NCBI GenBank assembly: GCA_947247005.1
Contig: OX365952.1
Coordinates: forward strand, 5,292,501 to 5,356,500
Reading direction: 5' to 3'
Origin: Spisula solida
Lineage: Eukaryota; Mollusca; Bivalvia; Venerida; Mactridae
DNA: 64,000 nucleotides
Of this stretch, positions 36,231 through 48,320 are shown piece by piece. The notes beneath the pieces are model-generated. The model was given only the letters and a program-made list of their open reading frames with translations, was not told the DNA's origin and did not search any database. A program made the position numbers and the translations under genes. Every line of letters begins with the position of its first letter. The first letter of the stretch is position 1.

Positions 36231-37134
36231 ACTGTACAAGTATTTGTTAAAAAGGTATTGACTGTATTAATGCTTGTCCTGTATTACGATGTCAGCAACC
36301 CAAGAAAATGTCAAAACTGAAGACATAAACGGCCATAGAAAAAGATGCAATGCAGACAATAAAGACATATATTGTAATTCATGAAGTTGGTTTCGCACTA
36401 AATGTATTGAACATATAGTAATACAAAAAATCACACATGTAGACATTCAGTTAAGCAATGTATGAAGCAACTTAAACGTATGTGAAATACAAAGTTGTTT
36501 GACATTTACGTATAATCTTCAAGTGACAGTTGTTGACTATTGACATCCGTTGGTCATCGATGCATTTTAGAGTGTTGTGCAGGCGACCGAAGTAATGCGA
36601 AGTCTCTTTGAAATAATGGCCTAGACATCGGGTACACATCGGATAAATATACATCGTGCGGCGTCTGGGTGATTTGTGACAAATGTAATAAAAAAGTGAA
36701 GTTCTTCGGTGATGTTTGTAACAGTTCTTTCTTCCACATGTTGAAAAGAGCAAATTAGAAAATAGTAGAATCTACCTGACAGTCAATAATTTCATGCAGA
36801 GGTAAGGCCAACATCCGCCATACACTTAATCACATATTTCCAGGATTGTTTTATTCCGAAGCAGTTCGCGAGGTTAATTGTTTGCGAAGGTCATTCGTCT
36901 ACAAAACTACTCTGTGTTCTGTGAAATATCTGAGTTTTCTATTTGACCTAGAACGGTTGACAACGGTAGGAAAGAAAACAATTACTTTAACGTAGATTAT
37001 ACCACACAAAAAAAATGAATAAATAAATATAGAATTTGCAATGGTATATGATTTGATTTGACAAGCTTACAGGTCACTCTACGAGATGAATTTATATATT
37101 AACTATCTTTAGCTTGAAATGTCATCCTATTACA
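36231..37134. other. Non-coding stretch of unit 2
   Basis: Similarity to unit 1 resumes at about 36,600 (4,205). Minus-strand frames near 36,472-36,753 overlap the short unit 1 frame at 4,080-4,265 but are not consistently kept; no gene supported. Confidence 0.4.
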
Positions 37135-37910
37135 ATGAAAAAAGATTATACTAAGTCAGACAGGGAAGGCAGCACTCAACTTAACCAACCGAGTACAGGA
37201 ACATATATGACATACAAGGCACAATGCCCAACTAAACAAACAAAGCTCCGCCCAAGTCCAAGCTGTCCAAAAATATAAAACATTATTACTAGCTGAATGA
37301 CCCAGTTTCCACAGCAAAACGACTATAATGCCTAGTTATAGCTGTCAGAAATCCTAAAACGTAGAAGTGCCCAACACACCGCCAACCAAGAAAATTAATC
37401 AGCCCTTGTCCCGACTGTTACAAAAGCTGAAAAGAAAGGTTTCCGCAAATAAACGGCGGAATGCCTACACTGAATGACCTAGTTTCAACAGAAAAACTGC
37501 TGATCTACATAGTTTGAGATGCGTTTAGCCCCAAACGTTAAGCAACAGTATTAAAACGTTGAAAGCAACAACAAAAATCTGAAAGCCCTAGCCGGATGAC
37601 CTAGTTACAATACGTAAAATGTCTCTGCTAAAAGCCCAAGCCATAACAAGTCGAGATACCAGTATACCTAATTGAACAAACCGGCCATAAGACCACAGAG
37701 GACACTTCAGTCGGATGACTTTATTTAATTAAATAAATATTATAGAAGATAAGTAAAATGACGTAATTGAACAAGTCGAAATATGTAGTATTGAACAACT
37801 ATATTAAATTGACCTCAGTGGACGCTTGGGCACAAGGAACTAAAAGTCCTGCAACAGAAAACTACACCCATAACTCCACAGCTGTACATCAACCCCTGAA
37901 CGAACCAGAC
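37135..37910 (-). repeat. Inverted dispersed repeat, absent from unit 1
   Basis: Begins AGTCAGACAGGGAAGGCAGC and continues as the reverse complement of the 2,200-2,620 family, with several phrases of the GCTGAATGACC-AGTT type. Unit 1 goes straight from the equivalent of 37,110 to that of 37,915 (near 4,720-4,745). Confidence 0.6.
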
Positions 37911-38475
37911 GCGATTGTGATAAAGCAACTATTTAAGCGCGACATTAGTCAATGACGTTACTACTAACAATGTTGTTATGTTAATGCTGTCATGCATACT
38001 ATGTTTTAATGAATTGGAACATATTTAGTTAATTCTTTTTGATTAAGAACGTCGGAGTGAGTGACACGAAGCTAAACTCGTCTTAATTCTGCGAATTTAC
38101 TTAATATGTTCTTACTAAATTATAATAGGGAAAGTTAACGACTTGTTTACTTGATTGCACTGTTGATGGGTCCAAATGACAAAATAACTCAACTCGTGTT
38201 TCCGTTCAGTAATCTTTTCATTGTTTTTATATTCCTTTTTGCTTCTCCATAAAAAGACAAATGTACTTTATAACACTATATCATAATGACAAGAGGATTG
38301 CCTTATGTTCTAAATTTGATATAATGCCAAGAAACTCGAGTAATAATTCTAGGTTAACATTTTATCCGTCTTTTGTTTTCCGTTCGTTAGACATAATTTC
38401 GTCCAATGATGAGACAAATTCAATGAATATGGTGACATTATCTATATTCTTGGAATATAGTATTGAAGGCAGTAT
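37911..38475. other. Non-coding stretch of unit 2
   Basis: Pairs with about 4,745-5,920. The 79-codon frame at 38,261-38,500 overlaps a matching frame in unit 1 but shows neutral-looking differences. Confidence 0.4.
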
Positions 38476-38595
38476 TGACCCAGCTTACAAAATAGCGTAG
38501 CATATTTATAAAAATTGACCGAGCTTACAAAATAGCGTAGCATATTTATGAAAATTGACCCAGCTTACAAAATAGCGTAGCATATTTATGAAAAG
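38476..38595 (+). repeat. 40-bp tandem triplication
   Basis: Three almost identical 40-bp units beginning TGACCCAGCTTACAAAATAG at 38,476, 38,516 and 38,556. Unit 1 has a single copy near 5,925-5,965, so this is a unit-2-specific expansion. Confidence 0.9.
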
Positions 38596-39811
38596 TGGTG
38601 TTCATTCAAATGTTATTTTTGCCTCTATAAGATAGTAAAAATCTGACAGGGAAGGCAGCACTCAACTGAAACCACCTAGCACCGGAATTATACAAATAAT
38701 ACAAACTACAATTACACAAGTTTTAGCTGTACAAAGTCGAAAGTGCAAGCCCCAGCTGTCAAAAACGAAACATATGTTTACAAGCGGCAAATTCAAATGT
38801 CTGCCGATAACAAATACTTTCTGCAAACGATTACACGGTGTGTGATGTAGGCGCTCGACACACATTATGTTGGTATTTTTAAAAGCAGAAAAAAACATCA
38901 CTAAAATTATTTAAAGACGCCGGAATGTTGTTTTCTGGAATAATAGATGTACAAATGGGTAAGTACGAATTACTGTAATGCACTAACAAAGGAACAGTCA
39001 CATATCATACCATTTCTGTCACACAAAAGGGTACTTCAAGCAAGGAAATATTCTGATACTTATCCCTTAATATAATGACTCTATCAGAAGGAGCATGCAG
39101 GGGTTAAACCTAAAGAAGCAATACCATAAATGATGTATAAAAAGTTTAAAACTAGTATACCCAAATATAGAATACACTGACGAAGGAAAAGTATCATACA
39201 AATTAACAAGCCATTATGGTGTATAAAGTGCATTAACAAGATTGTATGCAAGTCAACAAAACAGTTAAACAAACATTTGCGTTTTCCGATTTACCGAGAA
39301 CAAATATACATATTTAGCTTCAGACCATATGTTCGCAACCGCGCTAATACAATATTCCCAGAGGTCGACTCTTAAACAATTATTTAAACAAGTATGTAGC
39401 TGTTTCAAGAATCAAGCCGTCTCCATTCTACGAGAAATCAAATGTGATATGTAAATAAAGTAAAAGCGACTGTATTTAATATGACATTGTAATGCAACAA
39501 TGTTTGTGTGTTTGTATAATGTAGTCATATGCATACATGATTGCATATACGTCGTTGTATTACTCAGACAGTTGCTTACTCAGAGAATTTACCCCTCTTT
39601 ACGAGGATATAGGCTAAATGTTTTAGATAGACGTCAGTCTTTGGACTATTTGAACATCTTTAATAAAGATTTCCCTAATCAACATTTCAATCGTTTTCCG
39701 ACGTACTTCGATTGCTGTATGTTTCTCATATGCGTCAATGTAAGTACAAAACGGATTCATGTGAAAAAAGCCTAATATTATTACACTATTTTTACTTCGT
39801 CAATACTCGGG
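38596..39811. other. Non-coding stretch of unit 2
   Basis: Pairs with 5,966-6,290 and then 8,570-9,580; the intact site of the Tigger-like insertion is near 38,965. Contains another GACAGGGAAGGCAGCACTCA repeat end near 38,645. No gene. Confidence 0.5.
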
Positions 39812-39897
39812 AACGAACCTAGGCAGGTAACGCACCTGTGCATTTAGGTGATATTTTATCGTGCTAGCAACTGAGCTATTTGATCTGGCAAGTAGAA
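39812..39897 (-). repeat. tRNA-like Pol III promoter remnant (unit 2)
   Basis: Paralogue of 9,582-9,667, with the A box decayed to TAGCTCAGTTGCTAGCACG and the B box to TAGGTTCGTTCCCG on the minus strand. Confidence 0.5.
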
Positions 39898-39960
39898 TGC
39901 GTAATCTAAAGATGAAATTAAACATCACAACCGTGCCCCCCTACTCACAATACCTTCATA

Positions 39961-40181
39961 ACTGTAAAATCACATATTTTCGTGTGTATTAAATTTCGTG
40001 GATTGTGATGAAAATGCATTTTCGAAGGGTCGAAAGATCGTGGATCACAAAACACGGAAGGGGAAAAAAATATAGGTCCTGTATTAGGGAGGTCGATTAA
40101 TCGTGGGGATTATATTTCGTGGTCGAATTCATCAACGAAATCAACGAAAATTAACTCCCTCGAAAAATAATTATTTTACAG
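39961..40181. mobile_element. CTGTAA-type MITE, unit-2-specific
   Basis: Begins ACTGTAAAATCAC and ends ATTATTTTACAG, with TA at 39,959-39,960 and 40,182-40,183. Unit 1 has the uninterrupted site (CCTTCCATATTAGTTAT near 9,730) with one TA. 221 bp, no coding capacity, related to 19,124-19,282. Confidence 0.9.
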
Positions 40182-40183
40182 TA

Positions 40184-41647
40184 TTAGTTATATCGCTATC
40201 TATAAAGCCGTATGTGTCACCGAAGGCATTATGATATTATTAATACTATAGACTCTTCATTGCGTAATCAAAATAGCAATACAAATCGTTGTAAACTGAA
40301 ACAATTGCGAAACCATGATTGTCTTCATTTCAAGTTTATCAAGGGAGACACCTACGTATGAAACGTACGGATAAATGCAGGATGTCTAGTTGTTCTACGT
40401 GTTTTTATGTTGAAGTCGATGCTATTTTTACAAGCCTTTAAATGACCATGACCTACTTCCTGATGTGACAATGAGTACCTATTTAATGAACTAGATACTA
40501 ACTCAATGTTAAATCAGATAAGGTCAACTTACATATTAGTATGTTCGTACAGCTCCGGTAATCACACGGTGATTCTACCATAGAGAAAAAAACTAGCAGT
40601 AAATTGAATCTTGTGTCTTCGCTTGTCCTGAATAAACGATCAGTCATTGTCATCGTGTCAGCGGGTGCGTTGAATGATATTTTCTTCTAAAACTATTATT
40701 GACTGACATTAAAGTTAGTCCTACTTATTGATCGTCCTTGACGCGCGTCAAATGTATTTTTCTGTATGTTGTTTCTCTGTGTCTATCCCCAATTACTTGT
40801 AATAACAAATATGTACAATCATTGTATCTTTGTATATTATTCTGATAGGTGACATGCTCATGTACGTTGTTGTTCTTTAGTGTAACATAATACTACTGTT
40901 TGTATGGTACTTGCGATGAGGTGCTGTACACAGAAACTAGGTCATTGAGCATTTTGACAGCAGGGACTTGGACTTTCGATTTTTGACAGCTGAAACTTGG
41001 ACTTTCAGCGGTTGAGTACATTTTCTCGTTCAGTTGTTTGTTGCGCATCGTGTTATTGTGGTTTTCTATTATCTTTATGCAGAAAATCGATAATAAATTT
41101 ACTCGTCTGTTGTTTTTTTACACTATAGTGTATATTTTATTTCACAGTTGTTTCATTGTTTTGTAACGCCATGCCGTTTTTGTTCATCTACGATGGCTTG
41201 AACAAAGCCAATATGTTTTTAAAATTCAAACTTTGTTACAAATAGTTGAAAACATATCTATATTCATTGTTCCTCTTGTAATTACAATACGAAAAATATA
41301 TGTGAGAATTAATACATGTCATGCATAAACAAATGTTTCGCACTAAATGACGTCCACTATATGCGTTATGATTTTTGTATTATGGATGAACGAAATTTAA
41401 CCGACTTTAAGGAAAAGTTAATAGTAGAAATGTTTCCATGACGCGCCGTCGATACATGTCATAAAACAAGTCTTGTTTTTATCTTGTTATTATGTCAAAT
41501 TGTAGCTATCGTATTTGAAATTAATATTTCCGGGTCAACAGGGTATACGGTTCATGAGAATAACATCATAAAACATTTACAAACATAAATATTCATAAAG
41601 AAATGGAAACGGCCACCGATACATGATATACTGTACATACACCTGTA
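40184..41647. other. Non-coding stretch of unit 2
   Basis: Pairs with 9,735-11,054. About 130 bp near 41,440-41,600 have no partner in unit 1. No gene. Confidence 0.45.
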
Positions 41648-41751
41648 CAGTCAAACCTGTCTGAAAGGACTATACATGGGAACAGCTAAAACATGAATTT
41701 TGTTGACAGCTTCTCTGTACAGGTTCAAAATGATAGACACTGGTTTGACTG
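41648..41751. mobile_element. Short MITE, CAGTCAAACC ends (unit 2)
   Basis: Starts CAGTCAAACCTGTCTGAAAG and ends ACTGGTTTGACTG, a good inverted pair over about 104 bp. Paralogue of 11,055-11,167. Confidence 0.6.
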
Positions 41752-41928
41752 GATAAAATTGATTGTACTATTTGTGTTTTGAGAAATATTTTATAATATT
41801 GGTATTTTTTCCAAGTGGTCTTTAACATAGTTTTGACTGTATTTGTGCATCTTTTTTATACATGTACACTAACTGTCTATTTTCAGATCTGACGTGTGAC
41901 GGACGTATTTAGGATCATAGTCTGTGCT

Positions 41929-42033
41929 TCTATAAGTGTGTACTACCAGTTTGCTACCAAATGTAAGTGTAACAAGGGACTTCTATGAGCGTGTAGTACT
42001 TGTTCGTAATCCATGTTAAATGCAGCAAGGGTA
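41929..42033 (+). repeat. 53-bp tandem repeat, 2 units (unit 2)
   Basis: Two units beginning CTTCTATAAGTGTGTACTAC and CTTCTATGAGCGTGTAGTAC, against five in unit 1. Confidence 0.7.
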
Positions 42034-42465
42034 AACTGTCGCCAACTGATGATCTACTGGATGAGATATTAGAGCTTGGAGTGATTGTTTTTCATTTTGC
42101 GACAGTTTCTATTTCTGACTGTTTCCATGACTTCATTATCCACATTGTGTGTATTTGAGGTGTCAACAAGAATGCTTTATATCTTCACTATAATGTACGT
42201 GTCCGGTTCCGCTGAACATCTTAAACTACTTTAATAGGCGTTCACTGTGATATCATTTGGCTTAATTTGTCCCAATTGCTTGGTGATTTTGACGACCGTT
42301 TCAAGACAATAACGTGGGTTGTCAACGATTTCGATAGCCGTAACTTTATTATAGACACCGGTTCGACTAAAGAGTGGTTTCGACGAACAACATGATTGCA
42401 CGGCGACAACGCAGCTGTACAGCGTAATTGTGCTATTATCGGAAGGAGGAAAGGAATCTCGTTAA

Positions 42466-42782
42466 ATGGTGAATCTCACGTCAGCTGTAGCCATTGATCT
42501 TATGTTATAATAACCACCAAAAAGACGCACGCCGATCAGAATGAAAGTGCCCATGACATTCTGAATGAATCCATACCATTGACAACAACGTTTGTCATAA
42601 GGTATGTAATGGTGTTCTTTATCGGCGTTGGTGGTAATTCGTTGGTCGTGTACGTTGTGTTGCGTAATAAAACAATGCAGTCCATCACGAATATATTTAT
42701 AACAAATCTTTCAGTGTCGGATATCATGATATGTTTGTTTTCGGTTTCTTTTACCCCATTGTCATACTTCATAAATTGTTGA
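42466..42782 (+). pseudogene. Broken paralogue of the neuropeptide GPCR
   Basis: The start ATG and first 14 or so codons match the intact gene, then one base is missing (CTTATG for CTTGATG), which shifts the frame into an early stop. Downstream, the receptor frame from about residue 39 to 103 (TM1 and TM2) is still readable, including GNSLVVYVVLRNK and TNIFITNLSVSD, and ends at TGA. After 42,780 the sequence continues with what lies at about 15,622 in unit 1, so TM3-TM7, the tail and the 3' UTR are deleted. It cannot give a working receptor. Confidence 0.92.
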
Positions 42783-43506
42783 AGAACAACACAGCTATGT
42801 ATACTTATACACTAGACAAAACCTATCAGCACCCAGGATGAATTCATCACACTCAAAATGTGCCAATCACCATTTAGGGTCAGTTGTTACTATAATTATT
42901 ACTACAACTACTGAAAAATATTCATTTATTATTAAATACTTATGTAAACACTGATGAGCTTGGCATTTTTTGTGCAACATTGTCGTGTAATATTTTAGAT
43001 TCGGCTAGCACAGGAAATCAGATACAACTAGTGTTGCTGAAGGTACGGGTCATTCAAAAGGAACCGGCTTTTCGGATAGTACGTATAATCTGATAGTACG
43101 GTGTTATCGAACGGTACCGGTAATTAGGATGGCACTGTTGATTTGATAGGTGACGTTAGCATAAACGAGATACAGCTGTATTCCTTATACATAGTGTTGT
43201 GGTGATCTAACACCAAGCTTGCTGTAAAACATTTGGCTCTTACTTTATATTTTAGAAAATGTATACCTGACTATAGGTTATATCGTATTAGATCAGAACA
43301 TTCTTCTGACATTCAAACAAAAGCTTATACGTAATGATATTTCGTTACTAATGTATTTGATGTGAAACACATAACGAAGTCTTATTGTAACATTACAATT
43401 CTCGATGATATGATTAGTACATGTTTTTTGTTATAATCAGGGGAAAATAAGCATAATGATATAAATTGCCGTAATCTTTCGAACATTAATTTCAAAAGCA
43501 AATATA
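42783..43506. other. Non-coding stretch after the deletion junction
   Basis: Pairs with about 15,622-16,403, including a decayed 15-bp array near 43,038-43,150. No gene. Confidence 0.45.
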
Positions 43507-43962
43507 CTACTCAAACTTTGCTAAAGGTCAATTATTCAATATTCATGTATGTCTTATATTAACTGAATACACCAGATTCAGTAAATTTTGTGCAAATATG
43601 AAAATATCATCTTATCTGCTGCTAAATTTCGATAAATTCATGTCTTGCATTTGACAAGCATTGTCAAAATGTCGTCGTTTTAGAGATAACATGTTTGTCA
43701 GGTTTTTATTCGCATATCGATTAAGACACGCTATGCTTAGAAATGGACTTCAATGTGTTATTACAGAAGCTTGAATGCAGCACGAACATTTTAATGGCGT
43801 TGGGCTTATCAGCACTTAGACACTACATTTTGAAGTAATTTTTATTTGTTTGCAATATTGCAGATGTATCATTATGTTTCTGAAAATTCTACTAGTCAAT
43901 CTTATTCAATTGGTAAAATATTCAAACGGAAAATTTCTTTACCCTTATCACATTTTGAGTAG
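43507..43962. mobile_element. 456-bp TIR element, unit-2-specific
   Basis: Left end CTACTCAAAC, right end TTTTGAGTAG, TA at both borders. Unit 1 lacks it (AAATATGTGCAGC near 16,400). TIR of only 9-11 bp; non-autonomous, TA-target class. Confidence 0.8.
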
Positions 43963-44957
43963 TATATTTGCAGCATATATCTTTCAATGGTTTCCCAATG
44001 ACATTTTATGAGGACATATATCAAAGTCCATACTAAGAACATACATATCGCAGACTTTTGCTCTTGATGTGACATCATAGCACATTTTTGTCCGTTTAAA
44101 TCAAATGAAATTTCGTCTAATCGGAAACGTTTTTGAATTTATTTTATTTGAAGGGTTTCTGTTCGTTTGAACGGAACTAGCGATATTATATTCAAAGAAA
44201 TAAAAAGTATAAATTCGAAAAATCATGTCTATCTGTCACCTAAGTAGCCACGTAGAATAAATAGTTTGTAACAATTATTTGGTTATTACTTTGTAATGTG
44301 TTTGATAATTTCTTTAATACCATTGGAATAGTTTGATATGTGTATTCTGAATTGGGAATTGTTCGCGATATTCTATTTATTTTATACGCTAATTCAAACA
44401 ATGGGTGAATATTATTCCAAATGTTTCTGTCAATATCTGTCAGTAAACACACAGACTTAACCGAAAATCTGCTTATCCGATGGAATAGTCATTATACAAA
44501 AGTTACTCAACATTTTATTAACGGGCTCTCAGCGTAATTACATGGCATGTGTGCATTATATTTAGTCTGTTATTTTATCATTCTATAAACATAAAAAACT
44601 TTATTTCTAATATTTCTTCTGCCATGATTACGTCAATCGGAAGTTTGCGGATAGGGCCCTTTTGCTTTAATCTCATTTAGCATTTATAGATACATGTATG
44701 TGTTTATATGTGTGGATATGCTCGTTGAATGATATACTATTATTGTATCAAATATTTCCCTCATATTTCTCTTTCATATTACAGTTGTCTATTGATTTAT
44801 TTGTGAATATTTAAGATACCATGTACGTGCTTCATCATTCTAAACATTAATTCTGACATTATTTGCAGGATTTTGTTTCTATGCGAAGCTTATCACGTTA
44901 TTGTTTTTGTGTGTATTCATATTTATGTTTCGTGTATGTCTATTATCCATATATCTG
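43963..44957. other. Non-coding stretch of unit 2
   Basis: Pairs with 16,405-17,737, with a gap where about 300 bp of unit 1 (roughly 17,160-17,480) are missing. No gene. Confidence 0.45.
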
Positions 44958-45195
44958 GGTACTGTTTTATCAAAGCACTTACGGAAAACTTAAACTTACG
45001 TCCAAATTTAAATTCTTAATTATTCTTTAAAACCTGCATGTTGGTTACTGATATTGTTTGTACGAGTTCATTCACTGATTATTATTTAGTATTAAACAAC
45101 CCTTTATCACAATTAGTATCTGTTAAAGAGCTATAAAGAATTTAAATTTGAACGTAAGTTTACGATTATCGTAAGTGCTTTGGTAAAACAGTACC
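44958..45195. mobile_element. 238-bp MITE with long TIRs and CTG target duplication
   Basis: Left end GGTACTGTTTTATCAAAGCA and right end its inverse with few changes; similarity of the two arms runs about 60 bp, so much of the element is stem. CTG flanks it on both sides (44,955-44,957 and 45,196-45,198), while unit 1 has a single CTG. A 3-bp duplication suits PIF/Harbinger-like or CACTA-like elements; family not proven. Confidence 0.88.
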
Positions 45196-45198
45196 CTG

Positions 45199-46698
45199 AT
45201 GTATAGACAGCGCGGTATATTCTTTAGTGGATGAGGATATGTAGTTGGAAACATGCACTTGTTTTCTACGGATAAACTGCATTTAAGCTGGCATGAGGGT
45301 AGAAATAGAAGAATTTAGGTACTGACCTTCTAAGTAAATAAAGGTCCATTTAAATATTTTTTTTTATTTTTTTTAAATCGATTTTTTGAGACAGTGTGAT
45401 AACGTTCTATGAAATCATTCAAATACATTTAAATTCATCATTTGTTATATTTTGCTTATATCTATTTGTTTTTTAAATGAACATCAGGTGTAAGTATAAA
45501 TCATCATGTAATGTGGAATATAGACAACAACATACTACAATACCCCATCCACTAAATATTGTAATGTTCTACCGTAAGATGTGTTGGAGGATATGTTCTA
45601 GACATTCCTGTGGTTTTTTTATTTACAGCATTATAGACCAAGTTTGCGCTAACGCGTACAATTCATCATATCAGAAAGGGCAACTTTTAAAGTTAAACAG
45701 TTATTGTACATGTACCACCATCAAACGAAAATCATTTATTAAATTACAATTAACGACTTCCAGCGAGACAAGTTCAATTAATTTGTATCCCCAACCATTG
45801 CATTCATGTTTGATGATACAACTTTTACTACCAATACTGAATTTCAAACTCAATCATTCTGTCGAAGAATTAAAGGTCGAAGTATTACAGGTTCATTTTC
45901 ACGTTTAACTTGGCTTAAGTAATGTTTATATCACTCCTGCATTAATTCGAGTTTTCTAGTCAGTTTGCTGTTGGTGTAATTCTCTAGAAAGACGCCGATC
46001 AACTTTTAGAAAATGAACCGAAAGTATAGAATCCAGGTAAGGATAATATTGTATTATTTAGCTGAAGAATTAAAAAATTTATGTTCTGTGAAGACAGTGA
46101 TAAAATATTGCATGCCTATAAACCAACACCGGTTTGACAAAATAAAACAATGGATGCATCTCAGGTTTTAAATCATCGTTATTTATTATATCTATATTTG
46201 TTCAAATGTGTTCAGATGATTATATTTATTGTTTTGAATGACATAAATAGAGTTTGTATAATGAAACAGTACCGTTACTTTGGGTATGGTGGTTATCAAA
46301 CGAAATCGGATGTTCTGTTTTTAGACTTTGAAGTGAATTTCTTTGTTCCCATGATTTACGTTTAGACGTTGAACTAAATAGTTTTTTCAGATGATCTAAT
46401 ATAAAACATCGAAATGAAAATTCAGATTGTATTCGTGATTTCTAAGACAGCCATTTTCGTCCGCGGCACAGCATGTGCATGTAACGTAAATAAAATCACT
46501 AACGAGATTTTCATTTGAAACGAGTTATGTAATTTGATTTTAATCTTGTTCGTTCGACTTCATATGTAGCATGCATCCAGGATCTCGTTTGTCCGTTCAA
46601 TTCTACGTTATTATTGTTAAATCGTGTAAGAACTGAGGTAATAAGTTAGTTATACGTTGAAGCATTTTTTACAGAAGTTAATACAATCGTCAATTATA
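45199..46698. other. Non-coding stretch of unit 2
   Basis: Pairs with 17,740-19,123. The 143-codon frame at 45,477-45,908 is broken in unit 1 and shows no domain; rejected. Confidence 0.45.
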
Positions 46699-46875
46699 CT
46701 ATAATATCGCTTATTTTCAGGGGCATTTAATTTCGTGGATTTTGGTAAATTGTAAATTTGCAGGGTTGTAAATTTGTGGAATACAAATCAAAGAATTGGG
46801 CAACTTTGCTGCGAATTTGGTTCAACCGCTAAATCAACGAATATTGTTTCCCTACGAAAATTAATGATTTTATAG
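46699..46875. mobile_element. CTGTAA-type MITE (old copy, unit 2)
   Basis: Paralogue of 19,124-19,282 with decayed ends (CTATAATATCGC / GATTTTATAG) and TA borders. Confidence 0.65.
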
Positions 46876-46907
46876 TAAGCGTATTGAAATGTATGTCAGA
46901 TATATAT

Positions 46908-47509
46908 GAGCCAGTCTCCAGGAAAACCTGCTATATTGACAAAAATATTGACTTTAAGATTTTCCATAGTATTACAGGATAATGTTAAATAAGCAAATTG
47001 CAAAATAAATTAAGTTAATATCTCGAGTTTTAAGGAAGTTACAGCTGTTTTTGTAGAGTCCCTATTCGCAGTTTTTTCGTGTGACGTCGCAAACGTCATT
47101 CAAACGTTATTCGACGTAACTGAAATACGTATTTCATTAATACACCATTTGATCAATTCCTGACATAAACTGTTCAAAATAGTACCAAATTCTATAATTA
47201 TGTTTCACTTTTCAAAATATATGTCAAAATCGAAATTGTTTGCATTCAGAGAAAGGCTACTTCTGTTTTAAGCAACTAAATCTTAGTTTTTCTCAATCGG
47301 AGTACTTTTCTGAACATGCTCACCATAGCAAAGAAGTGTGTGTTTTCGGCATAACTCATAGGAAGCTAAGGTATAGTACTATATGGGTCAATTACTTAAA
47401 ATAGAATCAATAGATGTGTATTTTTCCTTATGTTTAAGCTTTATCAAAATCGTGTTACATACAGTAATTACATAATGTCATTATAGCAGGTTTTCCTGGA
47501 GACTGGCTC
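46908..47509. mobile_element. 602-bp TIR element with 28-bp perfect ends
   Basis: Left GAGCCAGTCTCCAGGAAAAC (continuing CTGCTATA) equals the right end in reverse complement without mismatch. Unit 1 near 19,302 is uninterrupted (AGATATTTATGTTATG). Flanks are ATAT-rich, so the target duplication is probably an ATAT/TATAT-type sequence but its exact length is unclear. No coding frame. Perfect TIRs suggest a recent insertion. Confidence 0.88.
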
Positions 47510-47959
47510 ATATATATTATGATAGGAGTTCGATAACGCATGTGTGAATCTAACAGGTAACGTATATTGTATATATATATATATGGCATATTTTATTGAA
47601 CGCATCGTTATTACACATAAACACGTTTTACAAACAACATAATGTAGTGTGTATGCTCACCCCATTGGCTAATTGGTTTATGCTAATATTAAAAGTGTGT
47701 AACAGATGACTATTTTAACTGTAAAAAGGTATACTATTGCCGATTTAGAAATAATATGTATGCATAAAATTGTAAATCATATGTACATTTTCACATGTAC
47801 GAACACATTAATTTAAATCAATAAACCATTTCGTTGTCTGTATGACTGTGAAGGATTGTATTACGTAAAACACACAAAAATCATTGACTTCATTGAACCT
47901 AGGTTTGGGCCTTCCTCAAGTAAACATTTTTTCACTGTGTAAGAGAAGTTAGGGTATGC
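47510..47959. other. Non-coding stretch of unit 2
   Basis: Pairs with 19,303-20,130, minus the ERE-bearing repeat; its empty site is near 47,812. Includes a short (AT)n near 47,570. Confidence 0.5.
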
Positions 47960-48320
47960 ACTGGGACGCCTAACTGTAAATCGAACTATATAATGTGACC
48001 ACTGACTGTGGGTTGAACCTTGTAATTGGAGGCCTGATAGCGGGATGAATTCTATAATGTTACGTCTGAGTGTAGGTAAGACTTGGGGTGGCGGTGTCCT
48101 AGAGGTAGGGCGCGCAATTTGAGATCGAGAGGTTCCGGGTTCGATCCGAGTCTACCCCTGCTTAATTTCTCAGAGCAAAATTAACCCATAGTGTTCCTCT
48201 CTTTATAATGTGGTGCTTGACATTGAGTGGAACTAAATATATTGTACTGTGACGCCTGATCATGGGTTTAACTTTGTAATGTGCCGCCTGACTATGGGTC
48301 TTTGAACCGCGATGTTGGTC
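47960..48320. repeat. 32-bp satellite, contracted (unit 2)
   Basis: A few decayed units (GTGACCACTGACTGTGGGTTG, split) either side of a SINE. About one fifth the length of the unit 1 array. Confidence 0.65.
48088..48205 (+). mobile_element. tRNA-derived SINE, 3'-shortened
   Basis: GGCGGTGTCCTAGAGGTAGG A box and GGGTTCGATCCGAG B box, then TTAATTTCTCAGAGC; it stops after AAAATTAACCCATAGTG. Same family as 21,078-21,375, the internal part being lost. Confidence 0.65.

Noticed and set aside
45477..45908. 143-codon plus frame in unit 2
   Set aside because: Not open in the matching part of unit 1 (about 17,985-18,370) and compositionally like non-coding DNA.
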